A stretch of DNA of 64,000 bases from Rotaria socialis (taxonomy: Eukaryota > Rotifera > Eurotatoria > Philodinida > Philodinidae): positions 1-64,000 of the forward strand of contig CAJNYU010003311.1 of NCBI GenBank assembly GCA_905331475.1. Reading direction: 5' to 3'. Below are positions 47,679-58,067 of this stretch, piece after piece; within the stretch, counting starts at the first letter, position 1; each line of letters opens with the position of its first letter. Position numbers and translations under genes: made by a program. A model generated the notes under the pieces. It did not search any database, was not told the origin of the DNA, and worked only from the letters and a program-made list of their open reading frames with translations.

Positions 47679-49508
47679 ATGCATTTTCATATTGATACGG
47701 CTTTGATAAAGATGTTTTTATTTATTGCTTTTGTATTTCTACAAAATGCAGGATTTCTAGCTGGACAAACAACATGCAGATTTGCCGACTTATTTACTAT
47801 CGATGATCTTGTGTCTAATCGGCAAGATGCTATACATCGATTTAAAATGCATATGTGTTTGTGGGAAGGAAAGTTTGGTTATGATGTTGGATATAATCAT
47901 GAAATAGGCATAACATATGATGGCCATAAAATTGATTACACAACAGGAGACTTACATGAAAATTTACAATATTGGACGGCAGCATCAAAAGAAGCTCTTC
48001 ATATTAATATGTTGTCATTGTACTTGATGGATAATGTCTATGCACGACAATTTTTTCGTAATGCATCACAAGATGATATTGTAGACATTTTAGAAAGAAA
48101 AATTGCATCCTATAATGAGTTCCATCGACGTTATCCTGGTTTTGGTGGCTTTTTACCTTGGTTTGCTGCTAATGGATCAGCAATGAATTTACTCAATGGA
48201 TGGGAAACTAAAGTGCCTGGCCTTGACAATGGACAATTAATATGGAGCATAAAAATTTTAATTGAAACTCTTAAAAGTAAAAAATTAACAAGTTTAGTTG
48301 ATAAGTATCAACAACGTATTGAGCTTATGACACAGACAAGTATTCCCGTATTTTATGAAGCAGAAAGAGGTGGTATTCGATGTGAATCTGGTATATTAGA
48401 TATGTTTAATGAAAGTCAAATAACAGATCCAAGAAATTATGTAACAATGGGTCGTTGTTTATTAGATGACCCATATGAAGGTATGTATTCATTTTTTGCT
48501 TTTTGAAAGTTTTCTTCGTTTTATATAAATATCTATTAATTCTCTGATTTTTTTATTTATTTTCTTATAGGTGAGTTAATGGCCTATTTTATGGATTTAT
48601 ATGCTCCTTGGACATTATATGGTTATACGATGGAAGAACGTAATCGTATTTGGACATATAAACGTGATCGTCTTGTCCGTGATGAATACAATACAAGCAC
48701 ACAATCAACAACTGTTACACAAAAACAAGTAACTGTTCAACGTGGCTTTTGGTTTTCAAGTCATGAACAATGGAAATATTTCTATTTACCATATCGAGAT
48801 ATTGATCTTCAAAATCGTCTTTTTACAAATGGAGAAAAAGTACGTGTATATCATTCAGCTCAAAATCGTATACCAGGTTTGTATGCTAGTGTTGCATCGG
48901 ATGCTAAACCTGGTACTTATCAAGTTGATTATTGGAGTGCATGTGGTATTCAACAGATTGCTTTTCAATCAATTGAACATGAATCAGTTGTCACACCATA
49001 TGCAAGTTTTCCTGTTATAATGGCTAATGAATCGATAGGATTAGCTTGGTATTTAAATATGATTCAGGGTCCAGCCATGCAAAATATGTATGGAAGTACC
49101 GAAGCAACTAATATCAATGGTGAAGCTATATCACCAGTTATAACATGGGATTCAAAAATAACAACAGTTGTAGCTATGCTCAGTTCTCATTTAATTGATG
49201 TCACAAGGGCGATTCTTCAACGAGATCGAACTTATGATCGTTTTTATAACATAACTGAATATGAATGGTCAAAAGTATTCGGTTCGAAACCGTTGTTAGG
49301 TGAAGATCTTCCATGGTCATTACCTTCAACTAAAATTCCTCGTCCGATCGATGGTTTACCAGATTTCACTCAATGTCGTAATACGTTGACTACTACATCA
49401 TCAATACCTATTTCAACTGTATCAGCCTCATTATCTGTCATAAATAAATCCTGTCACGTTGTTGTCATCATTTTTCTTTTGTCCTTTCTCATATTTTTAT
49501 TGAAATAA
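47679..49508 (+). CDS. Secreted, GPI-anchored glycoside hydrolase, GH162-like (candidate beta-1,2-glucanase)
   Basis: Two exons (47679-48480, 48571-49508; 579 codons). The N-terminus has a signal peptide (MFLFIAFVFLQNAGFLAG; the second Met at 47712 may be the true start). The C-terminus is Thr/Ser-rich then strongly hydrophobic (VVVIIFLLSFLIFLL), as in GPI-anchored proteins. The body looks like an (alpha/alpha)6-barrel glycoside hydrolase: RRYPGFGGFLPWFAANGSA, GWETKVPGLDNGQLIWSIK, then MDLYAPWTLYGYTMEERNR and SFPVIMANESIGLAWYLNMI. The glycine/aromatic FGGFLPWF and LDNGQLIW blocks resemble, from memory, GH162 endo-beta-1,2-glucanases (fungal type), related in fold to GH144. Substrate is an inference and I cannot assign the catalytic acids. 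Several NxS/T sites fit a surface glycoprotein. A horizontally acquired origin is plausible but unproven; it does carry an intron. Confidence 0.6.
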
Positions 49509-50876
49509 AAACAAAAAACATAAATACGCACATATTACGAATAATACTGTAGTATTATTTGCAACTGCTATTATATGTATAGAATGCATGAAATATTCTA
49601 TATAATGTTACAAAGATTCTTTATTTATGACATTGATATATTTAAATAAACTGAGTACACAAATTTGAATACTTCTAATATTAAATGTCTGGTTTAAGTC
49701 TTTGAGAAACAAAGCCGGGTTGACAGGTAAAAAAGCAAATAATGAAATCTTAATTCAAGTAGGGTATCAAAGTAATATGATACGATTTGTTTTTCTTTTC
49801 TTTCTTTTTAATATTTATATTATATCATCTTTCCCTTCACATTACAACAAATGGATTTGTGAAACTTCACAGCACACATGTTCACTGTCCAATAGGTCAA
49901 ATATGATCGAAACTTCTGCTTAATAAAATTTGAAAAATGAAAAATTTATCAGGCCATACCTCATAGAGCCGAAGCTCTTTCATTCTCGTTTTTTATGAGT
50001 AGAAGATATTTTCGAGTTATTCAATTTGAAAGAAAATTATAAACATCATCACAAACTTGTTCCATTTTCATATTGTTCGATCAACTACTCATTCGATATC
50101 AAATATTGAACATGAAAAACAATACTTAAATTGGAGAAAAAGCAAAACTAAAAATCTGAATAAACAGCATGAATAATATTAACTATATAATTCTAATAAC
50201 AGAATAGTTACAATTAGGTCTAATATTCATTCAATTGTGACCGATTATTGCATATTCATTAGAATTATTTTCTGATACTTGCAAATTCAAGCTGAAAAAT
50301 AGCAAAAAGTTCCCTAAAAATGACATGAATGCGATAATTGTAACTGAAATGGAAAAGTTAGACTATGCGTTCAACTTATCATTATACACATTCACAGCTT
50401 AATTGAGTAATAATATGCTTTTATGATGAGAACTATGCAATTAGAGTGAGATGATAAGTATTAACTTTGTTGCTTATTAAAATTGTGCTCTATATTCAAT
50501 TATAGAGCGTAATTTTCATTTTCAAAATTTGTTACTAGGTCAATAATTGATTTTATCACTATGAAGCAGGCTGATGATCATGTATTTTTATACTTTTCCA
50601 TACTGAAAATTGGGTTGACAATATTGCGTAAATAGTGACTATTCAAAGTGTATAATTAATTTTTATATCAAATATTTTATCGATAGCCAAATAAATTTAT
50701 ATTATCTCTCTTTGTATTAGAGCGATCTGAATAACTGGGGATGGATGATTATCAAGTTCTATTCTTACGAACCATTAAGACAATGCAAATTCTACAATAC
50801 ATTAAATTTGATATTATTCAGAAACCAAAATGTGTATGATACTTCGAGTGGTTCAAGTCCATGTAGTTTGCATCCA
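49509..50876. other. Intergenic, no gene seen
   Basis: A+T-rich. The only frames are under 75 codons. Left flank of the inverted-repeat element cluster. Confidence 0.5.
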
Positions 50877-50905
50877 CCCAAGCAGACAAACTTTTGGAAA
50901 AACGT

Positions 50906-51218
50906 GTTTAGACACTTAATCGGGCACCGCGATTGTGAGTCATTAACTCTCCGTACGTAACGAAACGCAAGAAACGCGTTTTTTTACGCAGAATTCTCAC
51001 TTTCCGAGTGTGAAAATGGGTAAAAACTCGAATTCTGAGCGTTTAAACGTACAATCATTCAATAACTTAAAAACTAATTCGTTTAAACGCTGCGGATTGG
51101 AGTTTTTACCCGTTCTCACGCTCTGAAAGTGAGAATTCTACGTAAAAAAAACGTTTCTTGCGTTTCGTTACTGAGCGTTAATGACTCACAATCGTGGTTC
51201 CCGATTGAATGTGTAAAC
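50906..51218. mobile_element. Nested palindromic (fold-back) element
   Basis: Left arm 50906-51049 and right arm 51080-51218 are imperfect reverse complements around a 30-nt loop. Matching blocks include ATTGTGAGTCATTAAC, GTAACGAAACGCAAGAAACG, AGAATTCTCACTTTC and GCGTTTAAACG. It splits the left terminal repeat of the surrounding 2.6-kb element, so it inserted later. It carries no coding capacity. Confidence 0.7.
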
Positions 51219-51245
51219 CAAGGGGGGACAAACGGGCTTCTTGAC

Positions 51246-51308
51246 TTCTCTGTACTTCTTCGTACTTTTCAGTACGTCTTGGTACGTTTTGTACTTCTTG
51301 GTACTTCC
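51246..51308. repeat. Left GTACTT decamer array
   Basis: About five units of the type GTACTTCTTC/GTACTTTTCA, imperfect, just inside the left terminus of the 2.6-kb element. Confidence 0.7.
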
Positions 51309-51363
51309 AAAATGTATTGAATTAATTTTTTCACTTTTACTTTACAGTAGTACTATTGCTATA

Positions 51364-51763
51364 TAGTGTACTGCGCGATCGTGCCCCTGAGTAAGAAATG
51401 TCTTTTGCTCGTGATCGTGTTCATAGTCATGATTGAGAAAAAAAATTCGTGGTCGTTATCGTGAACGGCATTAAGATTCCGTGATCACGAATTTAACATA
51501 TAGTTTCAAAATCTCAAATATTTATTAAAATTTACTATGTTTTCAAAGAATTTCTACTAGAATACAAATGAAAGCAATTGATTATGACTGTTAATTTCTA
51601 TTAACATTGAATGTACCGAATGAAATACGTTGGGGAAATATTGCAACCGAATGACCAAAACGTTTTCGTGCCTCTTATAATCACATAGAAATATTCGTGA
51701 TAGTGAATTTTATTTTAAAAAAATCGTGATCGTGATCAAAAATTTCAATCACACAGTACACTA
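51364..51763. mobile_element. Possible 400-bp hAT-like miniature element
   Basis: Begins TAGTGTACTG and ends CAGTACACTA, a perfect 10-bp inverted repeat that continues imperfectly inward (CGCGATCG and TGTGATTG). The flanking octamers TTGCTATA and GTGCTCTG agree at only five of eight positions, so a target duplication is doubtful. The interior is rich in TCGTGATCGTGATC-type phrases on both sides. No coding frame. It lies inside the 2.6-kb element. Confidence 0.4.
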
Positions 51764-51819
51764 GTGCTCTGATATCAACTTTTACTTGCTATTTTAAATA
51801 ACATCTGAACACACCGATA

Positions 51820-53146
51820 CAGAGACGACGGAATGGTTCCAGCCTAGGGTAGGCTCACTTTTTGGGAAAATTATGTCTGTCAATGTAAAAAAGCAGGATT
51901 CAAATTTGATTATTATCATAAAACGTTAATTTTTTTCTCTATGACCAATGAAAAGTTTTAACGTAGTTTGTACCAGCTACCCTCTAGTTTTCATCAAGTC
52001 TTAATCGAATATAGTCAGTGTGAATTTCGTAATCTATGAAATTTCCATTTTTTACGTTGTTGTTGATAAAAACGGTTTGAAAATCGATTAAAGCCTCATT
52101 AGTATAAGAAATTGCTTAATTCATTTCAATCTGGTTCCAGCCCTAATGTTATATTTATGAATATGAACCCGTTGAAAAGTATTTTGCATTTTACAATGAT
52201 AATCGTTGTCGATTTTCTGGCTAGATTTTGATTGTTTATAAACGTGATAAGTATCTAATGCTTGATTGCACGCGAGATCACAGAAGCTATAACCAATTAA
52301 CTGAAAAGTGTTATTGAAAAAAGCATTAGAAAAAATAGCCTAACAAGAAATAGACCTGTTCCGTCGCTAAAAAAAATTTCCTATCTTGATTTTTTAAAAT
52401 AAAATCAGTGCAGGTGCTTCATCAAGTTGATAGTGAAATTTTTATTAGTTTTAACTATGGCATTTCTGTTCATAACCTTGATTCACTTTTAGTTATCATT
52501 TGAATTTTTAAATAGAATTAAACTAGAAGATGAAATTTCACGAAAACTAGTGGACTTCGTGCTTTATTGTGAAAGAAAGATAAAGTCTGATTTTGTTTAT
52601 CTAGTATCACAACAGGAAACGAGTAACTTTTTCAAACATTTAGTAACGTAGTGAAAACCGAAAACAACCAATGATTTTACTGATCTATCGAACGGCTCTA
52701 TTACAGCCACTAGCCGGCAATTTTTCGAGTAAACTGCGATTGACCTCTACAATTTACCTGGTTTTTGTGTCTGGGATAAAATTCAAAAACTATTTTAAAT
52801 AGAATATTGGAAAAAGAAATTCAATTGTTCTATGCTAAGAAGAAACAATTCAACGTCAATCTAATTACATGTCAATGAAATTGAAAAAAATATATCATTG
52901 AACAAAAGTTAGATTTAGGTGAGATATGGACTGAAAATCTTAGAGTACGTCATTGGTCGAAAAGCTATGAAAATAAGCATTAGTAGAAAATTTTTATATT
53001 TTGTTGAGCCTATCAAGTCCTTGATGTGCCTATTTGAAGTTTGCTTAAATCTAATCTCCTCAAATCTATGTTAGATTCGCGTCTACCTCAGCCTTTTATC
53101 TGTCCTAGTTTGAGCCTACCCAGCTCTAATGGCTCCGCCTCCACTA
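51820..53146. mobile_element. Possible 1.3-kb hAT-like non-autonomous element
   Basis: An exact 11-bp inverted repeat, GGGTAGGCTCA at 51847-51857 and TGAGCCTACCC at 53111-53121, lies within weaker inverted ends (GACGGAATGG on the left, GGCGGAGCC on the right read inward). The right end resembles that of the proven hAT miniature element at 10044-10377: both read GGCGGAGC, then CATTA, AGCT and a GGTGAGGCTCA/GGTAGGCTCA core. Borders and target duplication are not resolved. No transposase frame. Confidence 0.4.
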
Positions 53147-53336
53147 GCTTGCCGGTTATTAACTGATAAAAACACCTGCTTGCGAAATGGTCGACTCTCT
53201 CGAGTAATTCAATCAGGCCGCAAAGATAATAGCCATCGTTTTTAATGTTTTATAGCTATGATTAGATTTTTTCTTTCAAATAAATTTGAAGAAATTTCTA
53301 TGCATATTCATGTACCTATACACCTCTAATCGTGCT

Positions 53337-53455
53337 TTTCTGTACTTCTTGTACTTTTCCGTACTTCTCGATACTTTTCGGTACTTTTCGGTACTTCTTG
53401 GTATTTCTTCGTACTTTTCGGTACTTTTTCGTACTTTTGTACTTCGGAAGTACCG
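53337..53455. repeat. Right GTACTT decamer array
   Basis: About ten tandem units of GTACTTTTCG/GTACTTCTTG. Open frames on both strands here (rich in Tyr/Phe/Ser or Lys/Tyr/Arg) are by-products of the repeat. Confidence 0.85.
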
Positions 53456-53513
53456 AAGTCCGCTTGTTCCTCCTTGGTGTAAACGCGTTTTCCTAAAAGT
53501 TTGTCTGCTTGGG

Positions 53514-54036
53514 CAGTAGTAAATCAGATTGATCATATTCAACTTCGTTAATAGTACTGTAATGTATCTTTCTTTTGTCCTATTTAAAGCCCACTAATAT
53601 GTGACTTGTGTCACAATCTTTACTAATTATATATTCGACATATGAAGTATTATCTGTACATTAAAATATATTAATACTAGCTAGTAGAATAAAAAAAATG
53701 ACAAAAAAGTCACTTTCGAAATCTCCCCCTCCCCCGCCTCTCGCTGAATATATGTTTCACGGCGGAAATTCCACATATATATCAATCCATACATAGAAGT
53801 TCAGTCTAATAATGAATAGTATCCTTTAATGAGTGTAACTACTTCTTTTCAGAACTGTGCCCATGTATGATATCTATTCCAACTGATAACTATAGAAGAA
53901 AAAAGTAGATAATCCAATTACGATTAGATATGTAGGTATAAAAAAAACTTGATTTATTTTATTATGCTTTATTCTTGATTGGGAATGATTGTTTTTTATT
54001 TCTAGTTTGTTTATTAATTAATGAAAAACCAATCAA
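53514..54036. other. Intergenic, no gene seen
   Basis: Between the inverted-repeat cluster and the 3' end of the DUF4139-ubiquitin gene. Contains a short C-rich run (about 53725-53740) in otherwise A+T-rich DNA. Confidence 0.5.
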
Positions 54037-56774
54037 TTATAGACGAACTTTTTTTTGTATTTCGTTTGCTTCATGTTTAAGTGCTGCTTGTTTTTCTTCT
54101 AATGCTCGTTGTTTTTTACTGTATTCATCTTGCATTACTTTTATTTCTCGTCGTGTTTGTTGGAGATCATCTTCTTCTGTATTCAAATCTTTTAAATAAC
54201 GTGTCATTAATTCAGATTTATCAATTTTTTCTAATGATTTTATATTTTGTCTAATACGTTCTTGATTTTCAAATATTGATTTAATATGTGCTTCGCGTGA
54301 TTTAATTTTTGTGTCTAATTCACGTATAATCATTTGTGTTTCAACAATAGCAAGTGATTTATCAAATAAGGATGTCGGTATTAAATCACGTTTTGGAGTC
54401 CATGTTCGAATTTGACTATCTGTTATCGTACTATCAATCATATGTCGAAGAACTTGGTGAACATATTTTTGTGTAATAATGTTTTGAATTAAACTAACTG
54501 TTTTCTCGTCAACTAATTTCAATTGAATAAGTTCTGGAACTTGTTTTTCTAAAAATGATTCAAGTCCAGATGCTTCAAAAATTTTCTTACTATGTTGTGC
54601 TTGTTCATCGACAATAAATTCAATTTCTTGTTGTGGCTCAAGTTTTAATTCAAAACGACTAAAACCCATCACTGACTTAATACATTTCTTTGTTGTTGTT
54701 ACAAGATAACCGCCTAGTGATGGATCAGCAACATGATCGATATAGAATTTTCCTACTGGACGATCCAATGAATTGTTTTTAATTAAATAACGTGTACGTT
54801 TTATATAGATTTGTTGAAGATCAATACCAGTTGGAGCAATTCTTGTATTGATTTTATCTATTTCAGAATAAATTATATCAACACTTTCTGTATGAACTTC
54901 TTGAAGTGAAAGTGGAGTTGTACGAAGAATAGATACAGTCGAATCAAAACCATAACTATAATATATTCGAATTAACAAATAAAGAAGAAACAATAACAAA
55001 ACAAAATTATTTTCTTTCAATTTACTTAATCAATTGATCATCATTGGGCAACATCGGTGTAAACGCACATTGAGCAACAAAACGCCCACTATCTAAAACA
55101 GCAATACTTCCTGGTGCTAATACAACACCACTATTGTTTCGTAAATGAACAGCTTTGATTGCATTTAAATCGTTGATTTTTGGATCATAATAAAGTACTA
55201 GTTGTGCATCCATTTGCCATTTATTTATAGTCACTAAAACACTTTCATGCGATCGAATGGTAACTGGTGTATTAATTTTATAAACAACATGTTCACTAAG
55301 ACCACTCATTTGACTTGAATCAATAGACTCATAGTTTTCATCATCGTCAATAACAACATTCGATCTACTAGTAGTTTTTCTAGCTTTCTTAGCACTGGAA
55401 CCACTATCGTCTCCGGGACTACCACGTAATCGAAGTACGAGATGTAAAGTAGATTCTGTATAGATAAATCAAACATATAAAAATCTTGTTTATACATGTT
55501 TCAATAAATTACCTTTTTGAATATTATAATCAGCTAATGTTCTACCATCTTCCAATTGTTTTCCAGCAAATATCATACGCTGTTGATCAGGAGGAATGCC
55601 TTCTTTATCTTGAATTTTAGATTTTAGATTTTCGATTTTATCTGATGCTTCGACCTATTATTGATAACAAAAGGACAAGAAAAGAAAAATAGTAGATAAT
55701 CAACAGTTGAATTTTTTTTTTCATTTTTATACATCTATTGTAATTGTTTTGCCCGTCAATGTTTTGATGAATACTTGCATGCCACCTGATGATCTTCTAT
55801 CACTACTTTCTGTTCCTTCACGATTACTTGTAATTGAAGGTGTTGGTTTGTTATTGTTTAAAATTTCAAGTTCATTAGCAACAAGTATAAGTTCAATTTG
55901 AGGCCAATCTTCTTCTGTCGGATTATTAACTGAACCAAACAAAGTAAGACCAACCGTTGTAGTATTACTGTTTGATGCAGATGAATCGATTTCACAACGA
56001 TATAAACAACGCCACTCTTTTGTTGTATAACAATAAGATACGTTGAGAATATTTGATTCATCAATAGTAGTTGTAGTAGTAGCTTTTGTAGAAGATGATA
56101 ATGAATCATCACTATTGAATAATATTTGGATATAATTAGAGGCTGTATTTAATTGTGGTGTCTTATTTTGCAGTGTCGTTTTTAACACTTTCTCAAGTTG
56201 TTCTTGTAAATAGACATCAGTAAGTTTAATACCATTAATTGATGCAACTAGTCACAATAAACAAATTATTTAATCGTTGTTATACGCAGAAATTTATATA
56301 ATTCATATTCGTTGTATTTTACTTACGATCGACATGGCGAATAAAGCCATCTTTATTTAAAATTTGAAGAATAAAGTCTGTTCTTTTTTCTGTTGAATTT
56401 GGACCCAGTAATGCTTCTATTTCATCTAGCATAATCAGTTTACCTGCTTGTTCTTTGTTTTCACCCTGACAAAAGAATGCCAGTTCAGCTCCAATACATG
56501 CTTTAAGAAACGTAGCAAATGAAGTTGATGATGAGAAATCATTGAAAGCAAAATAGTGTTCAGCTGTATTTTCGGCGACATATTTATCATGCTCTTCTGT
56601 ATCAAATGTGACTGTACTCGCTGTTGTACATAACGTATCAATCACTAATTTCTTATGCTTTTTAGCAACCAAAATGAATGATGATGATTTTGAACTGGGA
56701 ACTGTTCGTTCAAAATAACCTAAATCATTTTTATATAAAGTAATACGCTTCAATGGAATAGTTGCAGTTGACAT
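54037..56774 (-). CDS. DUF4139-family protein with an internal ubiquitin domain
   Basis: Five exons (56327-56774, 55733-56247, 55513-55654, 55026-55455, 54037-54955) join in frame to 817 codons. Residues 1-305 are the N-terminal half ([20 protein letters not shown], then [12 protein letters not shown]). Residues 306-381 are a full ubiquitin ([16 protein letters not shown]..., [37 protein letters not shown]), identical to human at 65 of 76 positions by my count. K6, K11, K27, K29, K33, K48 and K63 are kept, as are L8, I44, H68 and V70. The final residue is Ser, not Gly. A basic linker (KKARKTT) leads to the DUF4139 beta domain ([35 protein letters not shown]) and a long C-terminal coiled coil ([36 protein letters not shown]), as in bacterial DUF4139 (mucoidy-inhibitor-like) proteins. 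No signal peptide or membrane segment. Function unknown. Confidence 0.85.
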
Positions 56775-57335
56775 TATCTTTAGCGATGAAACAAACTTTG
56801 CGATAGAGAAATAAAATAAAAGTAGAAAAAGATATTGACAAATGGCTTGATTTCTTCTCTTTTTATATTTCTAACTTAGAATTGTCAAGATATGGTGCAA
56901 CATATTATACGTAAATAAGAAGCAAAGCAAAGCAAAGCAAAGCAAAACATAAAAACAAGCGATGAATCATTTCCTAGGTGAATAATAACATGAAGAATAA
57001 ACCTGGTTAACAAGAAAAAACATGCCTTAGAAAGTAAATACTTGGATAAAAAGAATCGAAATAATTTTTTAGACCAGAATGTAACCGAACAGTTATATTT
57101 AATCATAATAACCAATTTTGAATCCAAGTTTTACCTAGTAAATGTTGGCAAACATTAACTGTGACTACAGCAGAAGACAATGTCACATGTTATTATTAGA
57201 GCCATGAAAAAAACAAAATTTCTTTTAGTTACAGAGTTCTATTGAAATAAGTAACAAATAATTTTTATTTATAAATAAACATATTGCTACAATTATAATC
57301 TATATCGTTTCAATAAATTATTGTATTTACCACAT
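56775..57335. other. Intergenic upstream of the DUF4139-ubiquitin gene
   Basis: Promoter of the DUF4139-ubiquitin gene and 3' flank of the GIN-domain gene. Contains a short (AAAGC)n run near 56925-56945. No gene seen. Confidence 0.5.
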
Positions 57336-58067
57336 TTAAGAAACACGAATTATTTGTCCAAGACCAGTTGAACTTCCTTTATCGAGCTCTTTTCCAAGTG
57401 GTAATCGATAGTATATAGTGGATACCCCAGTGACTTCAATTTGAGCATTATCTGTTGCAGCTATGCGTATCGTACTCACTCCAGCCGAATTCACTTTCAC
57501 TTGCTTAGTTAACAAATTCATAGCATTAACATCACCAACACCTTTTGTTACATAGGTAGCTTGTTCTCGTACTTGACCCCAAAAACGACTATTACCAGTA
57601 CCAAATAAATAATATTCAAATTCATTCACATGCAATTGAATAGCAACATTAGCTGTACCACGATTCTCCAATACAAATTTCTCATCACCTGTATTTGATA
57701 TGCAATTATCATTTGTCTTTGTGTTACCTGTACCTTTAATCGTATAACGTTTTAATGGCGACTGAAATTGAATGTAATTATTGATATTTCTATGGACAAC
57801 TAATGCACTTTTGACACGAATTGAAAGAATATGGTTATCGACAATTTCAACAATAATATATTTTTGCGCATTGACAGTTGTTTCAATGTCAACAGTAGGA
57901 AGAGACTTTCCATTTAATTCACTTAAAAATGTATCGAAAGGACCGTCAACGATAATTTCATCAAAGAAAGCTGATGAGAGAGGACGATTTTGACGAACGA
58001 TAGTCTCATTCCATCCACCTTGACTGAAGGAAATAGTAGTAACGATGATCAGGATGGAGAATAACAT
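57336..58067 (-). CDS. Secreted GIN-domain (DUF2807) protein
   Basis: Intronless frame of 243 codons. The N-terminus is a signal peptide (MLFSILIIVTTISFSQGGW). The rest is a beta-rich repeat fold with many short strands: FDEIIVDGPFDTFLSE, KYIIVEIVDNHILSIRVK, KRYTIKGTGNTKTND, FEYYLFGTGNSRFWGQVREQ, KVNSAGVSTIRIAATDNAQI, EVTGVSTIYYRL. The GTGN/GVST pattern and the opening FDxIxVDGPFD match the GIN/DUF2807 beta-solenoid, common in secreted or surface proteins of Bacteroidetes and other bacteria. Role unknown, probably extracellular. With no intron and a mainly bacterial family, horizontal origin is a fair inference. Confidence 0.75.
   Translation of the reverse strand: MLFSILIIVTTISFSQGGWNETIVRQNRPLSSAFFDEIIVDGPFDTFLSELNGKSLPTVDIETTVNAQKYIIVEIVDNHILSIRVKSALVVHRNINNYIQFQSPLKRYTIKGTGNTKTNDNCISNTGDEKFVLENRGTANVAIQLHVNEFEYYLFGTGNSRFWGQVREQATYVTKGVGDVNAMNLLTKQVKVNSAGVSTIRIAATDNAQIEVTGVSTIYYRLPLGKELDKGSSTGLGQIIRVS

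Larger units (their letters stand above)
50877..53513. mobile_element. 2.6-kb non-autonomous DNA element with about 60-bp inverted termini
   Basis: The left end CCCAAGCAGACAAACTTTT is matched in reverse at 53495-53513. The match continues inward (GGAAAAACGTGTTTA on the left; AGGAAAACGCGTTTACACC on the right). On the left it is interrupted by a 313-bp palindrome, then resumes as CCAAGGGGGGACAAACGGGCTTC at about 51218, matching CCAAGGAGGAACAAGCGGACTTC from the right end. Next to each terminus is an array of GTACTT-containing decamers. No transposase frame lies inside, and other inverted-repeat elements are nested in it. No clear target duplication: CCA lies on the left and CAG on the right. Superfamily undetermined. 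Confidence 0.65.

Noticed and set aside
53276-53542. Frames on both strands with Lys/Tyr/Ser or Phe/Tyr/Ser repeats
   Set aside because: Translation of the GTACTT decamer array.
54956-55020. Apparent signal peptide or membrane segment [19 protein letters not shown] before YGFDSTVSI
   Set aside because: It is intron sequence. Splicing 55026 to 54955 restores LINYGFDSTV within the DUF4139 domain.
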